Of a DNA stretch of 6,586 bases, positions 1 to 6,013 are shown one piece after another (positions within the stretch are counted from its first letter, which is position 1; each line of letters opens with the position of its first letter). This DNA is from DAOLOF01 sp964463605 (GTDB taxonomy: Bacteria; Patescibacteriota; Microgenomatia; UBA1400; PJMF01), in assembly GCA_964463605.1 (NCBI GenBank), contig CAYXBZ010000044.1, positions 1 through 6,586 on the forward strand. The letters are read 5' to 3'. The notes below the pieces were generated by a model. That model did no database searches and was not told where the DNA came from. It saw only the letters and a program-made list of their open reading frames with translations. A program made the position numbers and the translations under genes.

Positions 1-854
1 TTATCAACATCTCCCGGCTGCATGCCCATTTGATTAATCTTAGCCTTTTTGCCAGTGATCTCTTCTAAAGTAGTAATAAACTCATTCAGGCTCACAGGAG
101 TGTTATTACCCAGGTTAATTACCTCAAACCTAAAGGGCTTCTCAACCGCTGCCACTACACCGGCCACAATATCATCGATATAGGTATAGTCGCGTTCTGT
201 CGTACCATCACCAAACTTATTAATTGGCTGATCGCTCAGCATCGCTTTGGTAAATAAGTAAGGAGCCATATCTGGTCTGCCAGCCGGGCCGTAAACCGTA
301 AAAAACCTCAAACAGGTTACCTGTAAATTATGCAAATGAGAGTAAGTGTAGCAGAGCATCTCGGCTGCCTTCTTGGTGGCGGCGTAAGGGCTAACAGGCT
401 CATTCACAGGGTCAGTTTCACTGAAAGGAATCTTTTTTTGATTGCCGTAAACACTTGAGGTAGAAGCAAACACAAAATGAGGCACCTCTAACTGTCTAGC
501 TAGCTCCAATAAATTCAGGGTACCCTCCACATTTACCTTTTGATACAGATGTGGTTGCTCAATAGAAGCCCTCACTCCAGCTCTAGCAGCTAAATGGACT
601 ATTTTTTGGATTGGTTCGCCTTGGGTGGCTTGCTCTTTGAAGATTTGCTCAAGCGCTTTTTGATCAGTGATATCAAGGCGATTAAAAGTAAAATTGTTCT
701 CATCTTTAAATTGATCTAGATTTTGCTGCTTCCAGACTGGATTGTAGTAATCATTTAGATTGTCTACCCCAATCACATTATAGCCTTTTTGCAGTAAAGC
801 TTTTGTGGTGTGAGAGCCGATAAAACCGGCACAGCCTGTAAGAAGAATGGTCAT
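1..854 (-). CDS. UDP-glucuronate 4-epimerase-like extended SDR (3' end missing)
   Basis: An NAD-dependent epimerase that would interconvert UDP-glucuronate and UDP-galacturonate in the cytosol, giving precursors for surface polysaccharide. I translated 284 codons from the ATG at 854; the frame is open to the left edge, so about 30-50 C-terminal residues are missing. Visible features are the Rossmann motif TGCAGFIGS (glycines 7, 10, 13), the acidic NAD ribose contact near D31, LNDYYNP at 33-39, the catalytic triad T132 / Y157 / K161 (STSSVYG and SPYAATK), FFTVYGPAGRPDMAPY at 184-199, RDYTYIDDIV at 221-230, INLGN at 246-250 and MQPGDV at 278-283. The RPDMA and MQPGDV signatures favour the glucuronate epimerase subfamily over GalE; substrate remains inferred. 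An in-frame ATG six codons upstream (872) is an alternative start, but MTILLTG is the usual N-terminus for the family. Neither start has a clear SD. Confidence 0.93.
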   Translation of the reverse strand, partial: MTILLTGCAGFIGSHTTKALLQKGYNVIGVDNLNDYYNPVWKQQNLDQFKDENNFTFNRLDITDQKALEQIFKEQATQGEPIQKIVHLAARAGVRASIEQPHLYQKVNVEGTLNLLELARQLEVPHFVFASTSSVYGNQKKIPFSETDPVNEPVSPYAATKKAAEMLCYTYSHLHNLQVTCLRFFTVYGPAGRPDMAPYLFTKAMLSDQPINKFGDGTTERDYTYIDDIVAGVVAAVEKPFRFEVINLGNNTPVSLNEFITTLEEITGKKAKINQMGMQPGDVD

Positions 855-935
855 TGTTCTAGATTCTACCATTAATTGACTGGCGGAAAAATTCAGTTTT
901 TTAAAAAGTCAACAAGACTGGTTCCTTCTAATATT

Positions 936-952
936 TTCTGATATTATCTGAA
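936..952. promoter_or_regulatory. Near-perfect dyad with embedded extended -10
   Basis: The 17-bp sequence TTCTGATATTATCTGAA is an imperfect palindrome. Its arms 936-943 and 945-952 match at 7 of 8 positions around a single central base. It lies in the 124-bp gap between the divergent epimerase and the 273-residue gene. It contains TGATATTAT (939-947), an extended -10 pattern (TGn plus a 5/6 match to TATAAT), about 30 bp before the start at 979. I see no good -35, which an extended -10 can do without. It may be an operator, a promoter core or both; in AT-rich DNA a chance dyad is possible. Confidence 0.35.
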
Positions 953-978
953 CTATTAATAACTGTATTTTTATCATT

Positions 979-1800
979 ATGACAGTGGAGTTTTCAAAAA
1001 GAGCTAACCAATTCAAAGCAGAAGTATTGCAAAAACAAGAAAATGAAAGATTTAGAAAAACATGTGAAAGAGTCGGTGAAACTATCGATCATTTGATGAA
1101 GATTGTTGATTTTCTACTTGACCTATATGATCAGGGACTACTGGAGCTTCATTCGGAAATAGATTGGAATTATATTGAAAGAGGAGTTTTTCCCATCTTA
1201 ACTAATCCTATTGTTTTACGACACGATCTAGAATTAGCCACAGCAGAGATACCCAAATCTGGAATAACATATGATGATAGACGAAATCAGCTTGTCGCCA
1301 CCTTGCATCAAATTGACCCAGAAAAACTTCTTATACGCTTTTCGCTAAAAACCCCTGATAAGGGAGATTTTGATTACCAAAGTAAGCCAGCAGGTTATCT
1401 GACCATTGTCTGTGCAGCCAATCATATATCATTCTTAAGTCGATTGAAAAGAGTCTCAGAAAGCCCTATTTCTTTGTTTGATAAATTAGCAGAAATCATT
1501 GATCTCTTTGAGATTTCGGTTATTCAAAAAAAAGCTACTACATCTCAAGCAGAACCAAACAATACACGATCAATGACTCCTTACTTGGCTGAAATTCAAT
1601 ATTTTCCAGTTAGTCCAGACTCAGAATCCGACCAATATCGCCTAAAACCTGACCAATCTGCTTATTTAGGAAAACCTTTTCAAGCCTTATTAACCGATGA
1701 AGATATTCTTGATGATCAAACTAAACTGGGATTATTTGCCAAGATGATAGAGTCCATGGCTCAAGATATCACCGAATATCAAAGGATTTCAGAGTTGTAA
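979..1800 (+). CDS. Hypothetical protein, 273 residues, unrecognised
   Basis: I do not recognise a family. The protein looks soluble, with no signal peptide or membrane segment. Residues 1-50 are strongly charged and then amphipathic helix (QKQENERFRKTCERV, then DHLMKIVDFLLDLYDQG). Residues 60-180 read as a mixed alpha/beta globular region with short strands such as KLLIRFSL (117-124) and YLTIVCAANHISFL (140-153). A polar linker follows at about 184-199, then a second segment to the end containing EIQYFPVSP (205-213) and an acidic helix near the C-terminus. The ATG at 979 is the first in frame; it has no SD but a U-rich leader. An extended -10 lies at 939-947. The 3' end overlaps the convergent small gene by 32 bp. 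It is transcribed away from the left epimerase and separated from the VTC block, so shared function is not implied. Confidence 0.8.
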   Translation: MTVEFSKRANQFKAEVLQKQENERFRKTCERVGETIDHLMKIVDFLLDLYDQGLLELHSEIDWNYIERGVFPILTNPIVLRHDLELATAEIPKSGITYDDRRNQLVATLHQIDPEKLLIRFSLKTPDKGDFDYQSKPAGYLTIVCAANHISFLSRLKRVSESPISLFDKLAEIIDLFEISVIQKKATTSQAEPNNTRSMTPYLAEIQYFPVSPDSESDQYRLKPDQSAYLGKPFQALLTDEDILDDQTKLGLFAKMIESMAQDITEYQRISEL

Positions 1801-2047
1801 ATTTAGTGACAATAATCGCAATAATAGTAGCATTAATATCCACCAAAGAATCTAAACAACTGCTCTTTAGTTTGGTTGTATTTTTAGCCATTTCTTCTGC
1901 TAGGGAAGAGTTATCCCGGAGCAGTCTCAAACACGCAGTTTGAACTTGTGGACGCAAGTTTATCCCTTCACTTCCTAGGCAATGCTTTATATGCTCTTCT
2001 ATTAACACTGGAAGATGATCAATAACTTGTTCTGATGACGGTAACAT
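1769..2047 (-). CDS. Small hypothetical protein, 92 residues
   Basis: Unrecognised. It fills most of an otherwise gene-free gap (1801-2173). The frame opens with ATG at 2047 and stops inside the last codons of the 273-residue gene, giving a 32-bp tail-to-tail overlap. The protein reads like a real helical product: an amphipathic N-terminal part (VIDHLPVLIEEHIKHCLG, residues 9-26), a charged middle (LRLLRDNSSLAEEMAKNTTK) and a hydrophobic stretch near the C-terminus (NATIIAIIVTKF, about 72-83) that is short for a membrane helix. A consensus -10 TATAAT on this strand (2084-2089) sits about 37 bp before the start, which supports transcription. No SD is visible. Codon use looks ordinary for the window. 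The alternative is a spurious open frame in a 373-bp intergenic region; I judge the gene slightly more likely than not. Confidence 0.5.
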   Translation of the reverse strand: MLPSSEQVIDHLPVLIEEHIKHCLGSEGINLRPQVQTACLRLLRDNSSLAEEMAKNTTKLKSSCLDSLVDINATIIAIIVTKFTTLKSFDIR

Positions 2048-2083
2048 AATAGTGATCGTGAATATCTAACTAATAACTCTAGG

Positions 2084-2089
2084 ATTATA
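2084..2089 (-). promoter_or_regulatory. -10 element for the 92-residue gene
   Basis: The plus-strand bases ATTATA read TATAAT on the minus strand, a perfect -10 consensus. They lie about 37 bp before the ATG at 2047, giving a predicted leader of roughly 30 nt. The matching -35 zone (about 2107-2112) is weak, reading GTTTGC on the minus strand. It faces away from the plus-strand -10 at 2134-2139, making this a divergent promoter region. Confidence 0.4.
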
Positions 2090-2130
2090 TATCAAATTGC
2101 ATCAGAGCAAACAGCCCTATTGGGAGGCAA

Positions 2131-2139
2131 TGATATAAT
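2131..2139 (+). promoter_or_regulatory. Extended -10 promoter for the 83-residue gene and VTC block
   Basis: TGATATAAT is a perfect TGn-TATAAT extended -10. It would start transcription near 2146, about 28 nt before the ATG at 2174. No -35 match is seen 16-18 bp upstream (ACAGCC), which an extended -10 tolerates. It is the best visible promoter for the plus-strand cluster beginning at 2174. Confidence 0.5.
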
Positions 2140-2173
2140 CTTTAAAGTTAAGAAAATTATTCCTGCTTAGGAT

Positions 2174-2425
2174 ATGTCACCACCAATAGAAGGCTCAGTT
2201 AAGCATTTCGAGGAACTCGGCTTCACGGCAGAGGAAGCAAAAAGCTTGGCAAAACGCTGGAGGTTTCAGCGACCCAGCGATCCTCAAGTTGACCTAAGAG
2301 AAGCCCAAAGAGGTCATCGCATCGAACACAGAATGAGAGAGTTGCTGATGTTATGGCGAACTGGACAAATAACAGATGATGAGTACTACTCTCAAATGGA
2401 ACAGATCACTGGAGGTGGTCGATAA
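2174..2425 (+). CDS. Small helical protein, 83 residues, SHOCT-like C-terminus
   Basis: Function unknown. The protein is soluble, charged and predicted all-helical. Residues 11-29 (HFEELGFTAEEAKSLAKRW) form one helix-turn-helix-like unit with a GFTAEEA turn. A basic linker runs from about 30 to 53. Residues 54-78 (RELLMLWRTGQITDDEYYSQM and following) resemble the short SHOCT pattern, in which a Leu-rich helix, a G-x-I-T turn and an acidic-aromatic helix follow each other; this is a pattern resemblance, not a confirmed domain. The start ATG at 2174 is preceded by TAGGAT, but that AGGA lies only one base from the codon, too close for a normal SD. It is followed after 18 bp by the VTC gene in the same direction and sits directly behind an extended -10, so it may be the lead gene of the operon. 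Role in the VTC/CotH system is inferred only from position. Confidence 0.75.
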   Translation: MSPPIEGSVKHFEELGFTAEEAKSLAKRWRFQRPSDPQVDLREAQRGHRIEHRMRELLMLWRTGQITDDEYYSQMEQITGGGR

Positions 2426-2440
2426 TTTTTAGTTTTTTTC
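2404..2440 (+). other. Short hairpin followed by U-rich stretch
   Basis: At 2404-2420 the RNA could fold into a 7-bp stem (GATCACT with GGTGGTC, two of the pairs being G-U) with a 3-base GGA loop. After GATAA it is followed by TTTTTAGTTTTTTT (2426-2439). It overlaps the stop of the 83-residue gene and ends just before the VTC start. The U-run begins five bases after the stem and the stem is weak, so this is not a convincing intrinsic terminator. It may be a partial attenuator, or the U-run may serve SD-independent initiation. Confidence 0.25.
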
Positions 2441-2443
2441 GCT

Positions 2444-3277
2444 ATGGCTCAACACGACTCCTCGAACTCATCTACCATTCCTCGTTACGAACGCAAGTAC
2501 CTAATCCCCAGTCACTGCCCCTCATATCTAGATACTCTCATCAAACTGCATCCCGCTTTTTTTCATGAAATCTATCACGAGCGTGTCATCAATAACATCT
2601 ACTTTGACAACAATCAGCTGCAGAGTTATTTTGATAACTTAAATGGCTTGGGTTATCGATTAAAATATAGGTTACGCTGGTATGGTAAACCTTCAAGTAA
2701 CAACCAATCTCGCTCTCCACTTACTAATGCTACTACTCAACCTCATTTTGAGATCAAAAAGAGAACTGGAGATTTAATCAGCAAGTATGTCTTTGCTTCT
2801 GACGCAGTATACGCCTCCCTTAAATCAATCATTCCTGAAACGATTCATCCCCTGTTTAATTACCAGAATTTACCCAGCCTGGCAAACAAAGTTCATCGTG
2901 ACATTCATCATGATCAATCATCTACTAACATCTTGTCTCTAAAAAAAATCAGCCTACTTAAGCCAATTCTACTTAATTCGTATTCAAGACGTTATTACCT
3001 CTCTCAAAATAAGAAGGTTCGGGTGACCGTTGATACTCAAATCTGCTATCACGAGGTGAATAATAATCAAATAAACTGGTTGCATCGCTGGAAACTACCA
3101 GCTACAATTTTAGAGATTAAGGCAGATCAAGCTCACGACAATGAGATTGCCCAATGTGCTAAGTTTTTTCCGCTGCCACTGACCAAAAGCTCTAAATATG
3201 TACTAGGAGCCATGAGTTGTGTGCCAGACATCGAGTCACCCCTTTACAATATCCCTGTTAGACCTCAACTAGCCTAG
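2444..3277 (+). CDS. VTC-domain (polyphosphate polymerase-like) protein
   Basis: Member of the VTC domain family, whose yeast member Vtc4 builds polyphosphate from ATP inside a beta-barrel tunnel lined with basic residues. Signature pieces are all present: RYERKYLIP (14-22), NIYFDN (51-56), YRLKYRLRWYG (71-81), FEIKKR (102-107), NSYSRRYYL (178-186), VRVTVDTQI (192-200), LEIKAD (223-228) and KSSKYVLG (248-255). These give the alternating ExK and RxR tunnel residues (E16/K18, R76/R78, E103/K105, R193, E224/K226, K251), so catalysis looks intact. At 277 residues it is only the catalytic domain: no N-terminal SPX domain and no membrane helices, so it should be cytosolic. A polar, probably disordered insert sits at 83-100. 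The start has no SD but a U-rich leader. The CotH gene starts four bases after its stop. Polyphosphate as the product is by family; other nucleotide-phosphate chemistry is possible. Confidence 0.9.
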   Translation: MAQHDSSNSSTIPRYERKYLIPSHCPSYLDTLIKLHPAFFHEIYHERVINNIYFDNNQLQSYFDNLNGLGYRLKYRLRWYGKPSSNNQSRSPLTNATTQPHFEIKKRTGDLISKYVFASDAVYASLKSIIPETIHPLFNYQNLPSLANKVHRDIHHDQSSTNILSLKKISLLKPILLNSYSRRYYLSQNKKVRVTVDTQICYHEVNNNQINWLHRWKLPATILEIKADQAHDNEIAQCAKFFPLPLTKSSKYVLGAMSCVPDIESPLYNIPVRPQLA

Positions 3278-3281
3278 CCTT

Positions 3282-5231
3282 ATGATTATCTTTGATCAAA
3301 AAAATCCCCAATCTTCTTTTAGACAAGCAATTAGTGAAATAAAGAGACTAATCAATCAGCGAAAAGGGTACATCCTTGCTTTTGTGGCAATCCTTATTAC
3401 TATTGTAGTCACTCTATCACAATCTGTTCTTTTCACCCCTAGAATTATCTTGAATACTGAGGATCATTTTTTTCAGAGCCCAACAACCATTACTTTACAG
3501 CAGCTGGGTTTCCCCAAAAATAAAGAGATTCGCTATACTCTTGATGGCAGCGCTCCTCAGGCTAATAGCAATCTTTATCTCGAGCCTCTTGTAATTAATA
3601 AAACTGCCACATTAAGAGCGGCTTTATTCCGTGTTGACGGACGGCAAATCGGTCAAGAGCTAATTCGTGACTTGTTCATCAACTCTAACCATCAGCTACC
3701 AATAGTTTCTATCATCACACAGCCCGAAAACTTGTGGGATGATGACATTGGTATCTATGTAGAGGGAAATCATGAAAACTATACTCAAAAAGGCAAAGAC
3801 TGGCAAAGAGCAGCTTTGTTTAACTATTACGAGCCAGGACAAGCTGATCTTTCTTACACCAAGCAAATTGGCCTAAGAATCCATGGCGGCGGCTCAAGAG
3901 AACTTCCTCAAAAAACTTTACGTCTCTACTCTAGCCATGATGACAATGACGACCTGTTTGATTATCCGTTTTTTGAGAATTATCACACTACTCTTTTCAA
4001 TACCTTAATCTTGCGTAACTCAGGAAACGATTGGGGCAACGCCTTTATGCGAGACATGGTGATTGCCAGGATTGCTGCAAAAAACACTAATCTTGATTAC
4101 ATGGTAGGTAGGCCGGTGGTAGTTTACCTCAATGGAGAGTACTGGGGCATTCACTATTTAAGGGATCGCTACGATAAAGAGTATCTTCATCAACTTCATA
4201 AAGTTGATCCTTCTAGAATCAAGATGATCGAGGTTTCATTAGACGATGGAGAAGAATTTAGTTTTGCTGTTGCTGAAGATGAAAAAAGTAAAGCTGATGC
4301 CAAAGCTTATAACAACCTTCTTCGTGAGGCGATGGCTTGCGATAATTGCCCACAATACCATCACTTTAACAAATTTATTGATCTAGATAATTTAATTGAC
4401 TACTTTATTTTTGAACTTCATTTCATGAACTTAGATTGGGTAAACAATAACATTAATATTTGGCGCTATGACAACGTGCTAACAGCTAAAGACCCTAGCT
4501 TAAGTCAGCATTTCCCTTCAGGTCAAGATGGACGTTTCCGCTATCACCTATTTGATATGGACAGTACCTTTGCTGAACACGCTGAAGATGAAGAAAGGAT
4601 TGTTCATTCTGCTCTTAATTCTGCCTATGGTGGCTTAGTTGATACTCATTTTCCCTTTAGAAACCTGTTTAATAATTCTACTTTTCAAGAAAATTTCTTT
4701 AATCGATATGCTAATCTACTCAACACCACCTTAAGCACAAAAGCCGTTAACGGCGAAATCGATTCTTTAGTTAGCGAAATATTTGAAGAAATGCCTCGGC
4801 ATATTGAGCGTTGGAAAGACCATGAATCACCTAGTGACACTACATTTTCTCAATCTATGGATCAATGGTTATATCAGGTAGAATTGATAAAGATTTTTGT
4901 GGATCATCGAGCTGATGGAATGAGAGCTAACACTATCAAGGAATTTATAGACGAATCAGGAAGTCTAGAGATGATTAAAGTTGAAGTTGACATCAGTCAT
5001 CCCGAAGCTGGAGATATTATTATCCATGATGCGCTTATTCCTGGCAGCCAACTGCCATTTACTGGCCTCTATTTTCCTGCACATGCCATGAATCTTGAAG
5101 CCGTTCCTAAGAAGGGTTATCGTTTTGTTCAGTGGGAAGGCGATGTACACAACCAACACAAACATAAACAAAAGATTAGAATTAGTCTAAATCAAAGTTA
5201 TCAATTAACGGCTATCTTTGAAAAGAGGTAA
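3282..5231 (+). CDS. Membrane-anchored CotH-type atypical kinase with accessory domains
   Basis: CotH family proteins are atypical kinases first known from Bacillus spore coats. Domains in order: a basic N-terminus, one membrane anchor at about 30-51 (YILAFVAILITIVVTL), a chitobiase C-terminal-like beta domain at about 58-133 (IRYTLDGSAP, LRAALFRVDG), the CotH kinase domain at about 140-550, and a divergent InlB B-repeat-like domain at about 564-648 (VPKKGYRFVQWEGDV, ending YQLTAIFEKR). Kinase motifs seen are IHGGGSR (200-206), QKTLRLY (210-216), LRNSGNDW (244-251), FMRDM (255-259), NGEYWGIHYLRDRYDKEY (284-301), NLDWVNNNINIWR (383-395) and the metal-binding FDMDSTF (424-430). Basic residues before the helix predict N-in topology, placing the kinase outside the membrane. 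The only two cysteines are C353 and C356 (CDNC). It starts four bases after the VTC stop, indicating co-translation. Whether it phosphorylates protein, glycan or something else is unknown. Confidence 0.92.
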   Translation: MIIFDQKNPQSSFRQAISEIKRLINQRKGYILAFVAILITIVVTLSQSVLFTPRIILNTEDHFFQSPTTITLQQLGFPKNKEIRYTLDGSAPQANSNLYLEPLVINKTATLRAALFRVDGRQIGQELIRDLFINSNHQLPIVSIITQPENLWDDDIGIYVEGNHENYTQKGKDWQRAALFNYYEPGQADLSYTKQIGLRIHGGGSRELPQKTLRLYSSHDDNDDLFDYPFFENYHTTLFNTLILRNSGNDWGNAFMRDMVIARIAAKNTNLDYMVGRPVVVYLNGEYWGIHYLRDRYDKEYLHQLHKVDPSRIKMIEVSLDDGEEFSFAVAEDEKSKADAKAYNNLLREAMACDNCPQYHHFNKFIDLDNLIDYFIFELHFMNLDWVNNNINIWRYDNVLTAKDPSLSQHFPSGQDGRFRYHLFDMDSTFAEHAEDEERIVHSALNSAYGGLVDTHFPFRNLFNNSTFQENFFNRYANLLNTTLSTKAVNGEIDSLVSEIFEEMPRHIERWKDHESPSDTTFSQSMDQWLYQVELIKIFVDHRADGMRANTIKEFIDESGSLEMIKVEVDISHPEAGDIIIHDALIPGSQLPFTGLYFPAHAMNLEAVPKKGYRFVQWEGDVHNQHKHKQKIRISLNQSYQLTAIFEKR

Positions 5232-5246
5232 TAATTCTGGTTTAAT
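5218..5246 (+). promoter_or_regulatory. Possible internal promoter before DUF4956 gene
   Basis: TTGAAA (5218-5223) and TTTAAT (5241-5246) each match the sigma-70 consensus at 5 of 6 positions and are separated by 17 bp. Transcription would begin near 5253, leaving a leader of about 37 nt before the ATG at 5290. It overlaps the last codons of the CotH gene and would let the membrane protein be expressed separately. Such pairs also arise by chance in AT-rich DNA. Confidence 0.35.
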
Positions 5247-5289
5247 ATGAGTTCTACGCTTAATAATCTATCAAGAAAGAAAGCTGATC

Positions 5290-5997
5290 ATGAATGTAGA
5301 TCAATTTGAGGTAATTCAGGAGTACTTTAATCTCTCTAGTGTAGGCACCAGCATTCAGTCGCTGTTGATCAACATCTTGGTTTTGGGATTGATGACTTTC
5401 ATTTTATCGGCAATTTATACTAAAACTGCCAAAACTCTCTCCAATCGCAAAAGACTGGCTTCAATCTTTCCTTTGTTGAGCATTGTCACCATGATGATTA
5501 TCAGTGTTATCAAGTCTTCCCTAGCCTTATCTTTGGGATTAGTTGGGGCGCTGTCGATTGTAAGATTTAGATCAGCTATCAAGGAACCAGAGGAGTTAAC
5601 CTACATCTTCTTTGCGATCAGTTTAGGCCTGGGCATGGGAGCTGATCAACAAGCGCTTACTGTTTCCTTCTTTGTGTTAGTCTGTCTTTTTATTGTTGGC
5701 AAACATATCTTGGAAAATAAATTGTCACTCTTTAACTACACCACCGACCAAAGCTTATATTTAAGCTTGAAAGTTTCAAAAAAGCAGGCCACTCTTAATG
5801 ATCTAGTTGGAGTCATCAAAAAACACACCCACTTTATAGATCTTAAACGCATCGATGAGAATGAGACTAATAAGGAGTTTTTATTTGTGATTAAGTCAAA
5901 GGACTATAATCAGCTTTCTCAGCTTAAAGATGAACTGCTTGCCTATGACGGCAAGATGGCCGTTTCTATCTTGAATGACGAGCAACTGTTTGCTTAG
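5290..5997 (+). CDS. DUF4956 integral membrane protein
   Basis: Recognised as a DUF4956 protein by its hallmark stretch SLGLVGALSIVRFR (81-94), followed by SAIKEPEELTYIFFAISLGLG (95-115). Hydrophobic segments are at about 22-43, 56-75, 78-91 (shorter, Gly-rich), 103-117 and 121-139, so four transmembrane helices plus a possible re-entrant piece. A soluble tail of about 95 residues (141-235) has alternating strands and helices (SLYLSLKVS, LNDLVGVIKKH, KEFLFVIKSK, LSQLKDELLAY) that resemble a small ferredoxin/ACT-like fold; this is a reading by eye. Conserved charges R92, R94, K98, E101 and E102 lie next to the membrane. The family has no proven activity; it is often found beside VTC and CotH genes, as here, with a 58-bp gap from CotH. 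AAGAAAG about 10 bases upstream is at best a weak SD. Its stop is 16 bp from that of the convergent right-hand epimerase. Confidence 0.9.
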   Translation: MNVDQFEVIQEYFNLSSVGTSIQSLLINILVLGLMTFILSAIYTKTAKTLSNRKRLASIFPLLSIVTMMIISVIKSSLALSLGLVGALSIVRFRSAIKEPEELTYIFFAISLGLGMGADQQALTVSFFVLVCLFIVGKHILENKLSLFNYTTDQSLYLSLKVSKKQATLNDLVGVIKKHTHFIDLKRIDENETNKEFLFVIKSKDYNQLSQLKDELLAYDGKMAVSILNDEQLFA

Positions 5998-6013
5998 AAT
6001 TTTCCTGTGCCCC

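Noticed and set aside
907..912. TTGACT on the minus strand as a -35 for the left epimerase
   Set aside because: No acceptable -10 follows at 16-18 bp, where the sequence is TTTCCG-like.
4965..5171. 68-residue open frame on the minus strand inside the CotH gene
   Set aside because: It lies wholly within the InlB-like C-terminal domain of a well-supported gene and has no family-like features or start signals.
5247..5309. 20-residue open frame starting at the ATG at 5247
   Set aside because: It overlaps the DUF4956 start in another frame, has no SD and a composition typical of chance; at best it could be a leader peptide.
5998..6013. Terminator between the convergent DUF4956 and epimerase genes
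   Set aside because: The 16-bp gap has no stable stem or U-run on either strand.
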